Both the position numbers and the translations under genes were made by a program. DNA of 64,000 bases from UBA8949 sp942493365 (GTDB lineage Bacteria; Bacillota; Clostridia; Saccharofermentanales; UBA5734), in NCBI GenBank assembly GCA_942493365.1, contig OW818697.1, positions 2,046,001-2,110,000 of the forward strand, in the 5' to 3' direction. This document shows, in pieces, positions 60,615 through 64,000 of this stretch (positions are counted from its first letter, which is position 1; every line of letters begins with the position of its first letter). The notes beneath the pieces are model-generated. The model was not told where the DNA came from and did not search any database. It saw only the letters and a program-made list of their open reading frames with translations.

Positions 60615-61157
60615 TTAGTTGGCGACTTTGACCATGCTGTGGCGGATGACGCGGCCATTGCGAACGTAACCGGTCTGAAGCGCCTCAACGACGGTGGATG
60701 CGCCGACCGTGTCGTCCTCGACGTGCATGACCGCTTCGTGCAGGATCGGGTCAAAGGGCTGACCGACGCACTCGATCTTGGTCACGCTCAGTCGGGTCAG
60801 CGCCTGCTCGGCTTGTTTCTTGATCAGGTCAAGGCCTTCGGCAATTTTGCGGGCGTCTTCGTGTTTGACCTGCGCAGCAGCGATTTCGGCGCGTTCCAGG
60901 CTGTCAAAAACCGGCAGCAGCTCGCCGATCACCTGATCAACCGACTCGGTGTAGAGCGATTCTTTTTCCTTTTGGCTGCGTTTGCGGAAATTGTCGTATT
61001 CTGCCGCGAGCCGCAGATATTTGTCCGATAGAATCTCAAAATCCTTGTCCCGCGCGGTCAGCGCCTCTTCCAGCGCCGCTGTCGCGTCGTTCACCGCTGT
61101 TTCCGCAGACTCATCAAAACCTTCTTCTTCAGGTTCGATGTCTTTGTTTTTTCTCAT
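60615..61157 (-). CDS. grpE: Nucleotide exchange factor GrpE
   Basis: The 180-residue product has an acidic N-terminus (DIEPEEEGFDESAE), a long coiled coil, and the GrpE core YDNFRKRSQKEKESLYTE, VIGELLPVFDSLERAE, GLDLIKKQAEQALTRL. A C-terminal beta wing (FDPILHEAVMHVED, VVEALQTGYVRNGRVIRHSM) follows. It releases ADP from DnaK. Its start overlaps the hrcA stop by 4 nt. Confidence 0.95.
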   Translation of the reverse strand: MRKNKDIEPEEEGFDESAETAVNDATAALEEALTARDKDFEILSDKYLRLAAEYDNFRKRSQKEKESLYTESVDQVIGELLPVFDSLERAEIAAAQVKHEDARKIAEGLDLIKKQAEQALTRLSVTKIECVGQPFDPILHEAVMHVEDDTVGASTVVEALQTGYVRNGRVIRHSMVKVAN

Positions 61158-62278
61158 TTCGACTGGACCTCCATTCTGTCCTTGCCACTGGCCAGGCGCC
61201 TGATTTGCTCGTTTAACGTCTGATTGACGAAACTGATGTTGGAAATGACTTTGCCGTAGGCCATGCGGCGGGGGCCGATGACCCCGATGCGGCCGGCGAC
61301 GACATCGCCCATTTTGTAGGTGGTGGTGATGAAGCTGCAGTCATTGAGGCCTTCAAGCATGATTTCCTGGCCGATGCGCACGACGTACGAGGGCTGGCTG
61401 ACGGCCGGCTGTAACTGGGTGTTCTGGTCATTCGGCTCGCCGTCGCCACTGTCGTGGTCCTTCATCTCGTTCATGTAGCCGGCGATGATGCCGTCACGGG
61501 TCAGGATGTCGAGGTATTCCTTGGCTTTGTGAATGTCCTGAAATTCCGGATACGACAGCAGCTTGTGCGTGCCGTCCATGTAGAGCTCCAGGTTATCCGC
61601 CTGTTTGATCGATACGTAAGCTTCGAACATGACCTGGTTCAAGAGGTTTTCCGGCAAGCGGGCGTGACGGGCAGCGGTGGCGACCGTCACCAAAGTGATG
61701 TCATCGAGCGTCATGCCCGAGAGGCCTTCCTCGATCGCCGACGCGATTTGCATCAGCTGGCCGGCATCGAGCATGTCGGGAATGCGCACCATGCGGTCTT
61801 TGACCACGCCGGCTGTCAGCACAACCACCACCAACGCGCGGCCGGGCTCGATCATCAGCATTTTGATCTGCTGCAAATGACTGCGGCGCACCTGCGGCGA
61901 CAGCGCTACCGAGGCGTAGCCGGTTTTTTCGGACAAAATGTTGGACGCCTTGCGGATCAGTCCGGTCAGCTCGTCGAGACTGTCGCGCATCACGAGACGA
62001 ATCTTCTCCTCCTCGTCGGCCGGCAGCTCTTCAACGTGCAGCAAACTGTCAACATAGGCACGGTAGCCCTGGTCAGACGGCACACGGCCTGATGAGGTAT
62101 GGGGGTGTTCCAGATAGCCCAGCTCTTCCAGCTCGGCCATCTCGTTGCGAATGGTCGCCGGGCTGACGTTAAAGTTGTACTTATTAACCAGCGACTTGGA
62201 GCCAACCGGTTCGGCCGTTTCGATGTAGTCATCGATAACGGCTTTTAAGATGCTCTTTTTGCGATCGTCCAGCGACAT
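61154..62278 (-). CDS. hrcA: Heat-inducible transcription repressor HrcA
   Basis: The 374-residue product has the winged helix (MSLDDRKKSILKAVIDDYIE, PVGSKSLVNKYNFNVSPATI, RNEMAELEELGYLEHPHTSS) and the C-terminal GAF-like domain. It represses the operon by binding CIRCE and is itself folded by GroEL. The start is taken as ATG 62276-62278, behind AGGAGGAACC. An in-frame ATG twelve codons upstream lies inside the CIRCE element and has no RBS. Confidence 0.95.
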   Translation of the reverse strand: MSLDDRKKSILKAVIDDYIETAEPVGSKSLVNKYNFNVSPATIRNEMAELEELGYLEHPHTSSGRVPSDQGYRAYVDSLLHVEELPADEEEKIRLVMRDSLDELTGLIRKASNILSEKTGYASVALSPQVRRSHLQQIKMLMIEPGRALVVVVLTAGVVKDRMVRIPDMLDAGQLMQIASAIEEGLSGMTLDDITLVTVATAARHARLPENLLNQVMFEAYVSIKQADNLELYMDGTHKLLSYPEFQDIHKAKEYLDILTRDGIIAGYMNEMKDHDSGDGEPNDQNTQLQPAVSQPSYVVRIGQEIMLEGLNDCSFITTTYKMGDVVAGRIGVIGPRRMAYGKVISNISFVNQTLNEQIRRLASGKDRMEVQSK

Positions 62279-62303
62279 ATCCGGCGGTTCCTCCTGGTCA
62301 GCG

Positions 62304-62330
62304 TTAGCACTCATCGCATGAGAGTGCTAA
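62304..62330 (-). promoter_or_regulatory. CIRCE operator
   Basis: TTAGCACTC and GAGTGCTAA separated by exactly 9 bp match the CIRCE consensus. It overlaps the expected transcription start and is the HrcA-binding site for the hrcA-grpE-dnaK-dnaJ operon. Confidence 0.97.
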
Positions 62331-62334
62331 AGAT

Positions 62335-62363
62335 AATTTACCACCAGCCGGGTCCGATGTCAA
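62335..62363 (-). promoter_or_regulatory. Housekeeping promoter of the heat-shock operon
   Basis: TTGACA (62358-62363) and TAAATT (62335-62340) are separated by 17 bp and lie directly upstream of CIRCE, placing transcription start within the operator. Confidence 0.88.
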
Positions 62364-62404
62364 TGGCAAGTCGCATGCGACAATCAAAATGCGAGGGGTG
62401 TGGT

Positions 62405-63577
62405 TTACGAAAAATCCCGATCGCTTATGTTGTTTACAAATGCTGCGATGGGCGAAAAGTCTTTGATCATGTTTCCCTCAAGCATCAATGTATTCAAATG
62501 GATCATGTTGGCCAGCGCATCAATGTTTTCGATACTGTTGTCTTGGATATAGAGACTCTCCAGATTGACAAGATTAGCAAGACTTCCAATATCCGAAATT
62601 TGATTGCTGCCGACCGATAAACTCTTCAGATTGGTCAGGTTTGACAAGAAACTGATATCATGGATATTATTGTTCAGCAATGACAGGTCTTGGATGGATG
62701 TTAGTTTTGTCAGTGGTGTTATATCTGATATGGAATTGCTGTCGAGGTAGAGAGTGTTCAAGCCAGTCAAGTGCGCGAGCGGAGAAATATCGACGATGTT
62801 ATTATTGGAAAGGTAGATTGCCTGAAGCTTGGACAGATTTCGCAGCGGCGAAAGATCGGAAATGTTTGTCTCGTTTAAAAACAAGCATTCAAGATCGGTC
62901 AACTCGCTGAGAAAAGTGATATTCGTCAGTGATATGTATCGGAGATCAAGGATCTTCAGACTGGTCATTGCACCGATTGGCGACATATCAACAATCGGAT
63001 TGCCGCTCAAATCAAGTTCAGCCAGCTGATTTAAAGGCGAAAGGGCCTGAATTTCTTCGATGTTGTTGTAATACAAGCCCAGTTTCTGCAGATGAACGAG
63101 TCCTTCGAGATTCGGTATTTCATTCAGGTTGTTACTGCCAAGGAAGAGCGACTCCAGATTGGTCAAATTTTGCAAAACACTAAAATCTGTGACTTGGGAA
63201 CCTTCAAGATAGAGCACTTTTAAATTTGGCAGCGCAACGAGCGGGCTGATATCGCTGATGTCGCAGTATGGTTCCGAATTCTCGTCAAATCGTACATATG
63301 GCTGACTGAAAAGCAGTGTTTGGAGCGACGGAAACCAGCGAAGGTCGTCAGCATTGCGAACGTCGAACGATGATAGATCAAGCTCCGTTATGTTGCTGAC
63401 ATCGTCTACCATAATCGGGCCAGTGGTTCGATCGAGCAGTTCTCTGACACACTGTTCAAACTGGCTATCAACGAAGATAATGCCCTGATTGCTTTGACTG
63501 GTATCTTGTGTGTCACTTGACGACGGAGTTGTATTATTCGTTGTGGGAACGACTGCGCATGAAGAGAGGGCAATCAC
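62405..63577 (-). CDS. Leucine-rich-repeat lipoprotein, 5' end cut off by IS element
   Basis: The frame of about 390 residues is open from 63577 and carries the lipobox IALSSC, a Ser/Thr linker, then about twelve LRRs of 22 residues (LTNLESLFLGSNNLNEIPNL type, internalin-like with a xxIxDISPL strand). The usual Met and basic start of the signal peptide are missing: the frame meets a TGA at about 63593 within the IS-like sequence. So the gene is truncated by that insertion. Known relatives mediate protein binding on the cell surface. Confidence 0.8.
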   Translation of the reverse strand: MIALSSCAVVPTTNNTTPSSSDTQDTSQSNQGIIFVDSQFEQCVRELLDRTTGPIMVDDVSNITELDLSSFDVRNADDLRWFPSLQTLLFSQPYVRFDENSEPYCDISDISPLVALPNLKVLYLEGSQVTDFSVLQNLTNLESLFLGSNNLNEIPNLEGLVHLQKLGLYYNNIEEIQALSPLNQLAELDLSGNPIVDMSPIGAMTSLKILDLRYISLTNITFLSELTDLECLFLNETNISDLSPLRNLSKLQAIYLSNNNIVDISPLAHLTGLNTLYLDSNSISDITPLTKLTSIQDLSLLNNNIHDISFLSNLTNLKSLSVGSNQISDIGSLANLVNLESLYIQDNSIENIDALANMIHLNTLMLEGNMIKDFSPIAAFVNNISDRDFS

Positions 63578-63584
63578 AGCAGTG

Positions 63585-64000
63585 GGTCAATAAAATAGTT
63601 TGTGCTAATGGCTAAACCATATAAAATAAGATATGGAGGTCAGAAGCAATGGAAAAGAAACCATGGACCAAAGAACAACTGCGGGCGTTCATCAAGGAAA
63701 ACAACCTGGTAACCGCCGAGGACGCCCAGAAAGCCGTCAAAGAGCTGTTCAAGGATGCGCTACAGGAAATGCTGGAAGCCTAATTAGACACCGACCTGGG
63801 CTACAACAAGAGCGAAAAGGCTGGCAAATCAGCCGTCAATCGACGTAATGGGCACGGCAGCAAAGAGATTCGCAGCGAGTACGGAGAAATGGATCTGGCG
63901 GTGCCCCGAGATCGCAACGGTACGTTTGAGCCGATCGTGGTCAAGAAACACCAGAAGAACGTGACCGGCATCGAGGACCAGATCCTAGCGCTGTACGCCA
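63585..64000 (+). mobile_element. IS256-family insertion sequence, right end outside window
   Basis: From about 63585 the sequence (GTCAATAAAATAGTTTGTG) looks like an IS256-type terminal repeat, then a dyad CCATAT/ATATGG (63617-63622 and 63631-63636) next to the RBS GGAGGT, then the transposase. The exact terminus cannot be fixed without the right end. It splits the LRR lipoprotein gene from its signal peptide. Confidence 0.7.
63649..64000 (+). pseudogene. IS256-family (mutator) transposase, interrupted by in-frame TAA
   Basis: ATG 63649 begins MEKKPWTKEQLRAFIKENNL, then VKELFKDALQEMLEA. A TAA stop at 63781-63783 follows, and the same frame goes on as LDTDLGYNKSEKAG, NRRNGHGSKEIRSEYGEMDL and VPRDRNGTFEPIVVKKHQK, standard IS256 sequence. 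The family usually has LEAEL here, so a GAA to TAA change (or a sequence error) explains the stop. The DDE part lies beyond the window. Confidence 0.85.

Noticed and set aside
62405..63577. DNA tandem repeats in the LRR gene as a separate repeat element
   Set aside because: The periodicity of about 66 bp is explained by the 22-residue LRR coding repeat.

Overview
The window looks like a chromosomal segment of a low-GC-lineage Gram-positive bacterium (Bacillota, probably Clostridia-like), although the core genes here are fairly GC-rich. Supporting points are the hrcA-grpE-dnaK-dnaJ operon under a CIRCE/sigma-A-type promoter, a split glycine decarboxylase (gcvPA/gcvPB), YitT, PadR-HAAS and YdbS/YdbT-like pairs, many lipoproteins with a lipobox plus lgt and two signal peptidases I, and strong AGGAGG-type ribosome binding sites. 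No rRNA genes are present; the only tRNA seen is tRNA-Leu(UAG).

Layout. 1-2.8 kb: end of an iron/metal-type ABC permease, DUF2318 and lipoprotein cluster, then a lipoprotein with a decayed gene behind it. 2.9 kb: tRNA-Leu. 3-11.1 kb: accessory region with two alpha/beta hydrolases, a DUF4143 ATPase, HTH regulators, an AbiE-type toxin-antitoxin pair, small unknown genes and a decayed DUF4143 ATPase. 11.2-18.7 kb: a distinctly AT-rich block with five genes in two convergent groups. One group is a Dam-like adenine methylase plus a PD-(D/E)xK-DGQHR-HEPN-like fusion; the other is a metallophosphoesterase, an ORC/CDC6-like ATPase and a protein of unknown family. This is the best candidate for an undescribed defence system. 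18.8-28.2 kb: housekeeping (lepA, two lepB, aspS, hisS, rsmE, a PH-domain protein, mutY). 28.2-34.2 kb: lgt, two DUF4190 proteins, yitT, a threonine-aldolase-like enzyme, an SGNH hydrolase, a HIRAN protein and one unknown. 34.2-38.5 kb: glycine cleavage operon gcvT-gcvH-gcvPA-gcvPB. 38.7-45.3 kb: a Cys-rich unknown, a four-helix-bundle gene inside a heptamer-repeat element, a second DUF4143 ATPase, a PadR regulator, a DUF4349 lipoprotein, an AEC transporter and a DnaQ-like exonuclease. 45.4-50.2 kb: lipoproteins and a secreted DNRLRE/metalloprotease. 50.4-57.2 kb: prmA, PadR-HAAS, uracil permease, a lipase-like hydrolase and the YdbT/YdbS pair. 57.2-62.4 kb: heat-shock operon. 62.4-64 kb: an LRR lipoprotein cut at its signal peptide by an IS256-type element whose transposase carries a stop codon.

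A structural theme not explained by genes is a family of in-phase 7-bp repeat arrays (ACAGGTA / ACAGGGA / GCTAACA types). They occur as head-to-head inverted pairs at 25.0-25.3, 39.8-40.5 and 58.4-58.65 kb, and as a different single array at 18.76 kb. One pair encloses a four-helix-bundle (S23/Avd-like) gene; the other two enclose only about 90-100 bp, and their inner edges share a conserved sequence. Two perfect 22-bp palindromes (11.2 and 26.9 kb) are also unexplained.

Three genes are damaged as given: dnaK (a one-base insertion near 60058), the IS256 transposase (in-frame TAA at 63781) and the DUF4143 ATPase at 10.7-11.1 kb. Starts were moved from the longest open frame where a good ribosome binding site pointed to an internal codon.
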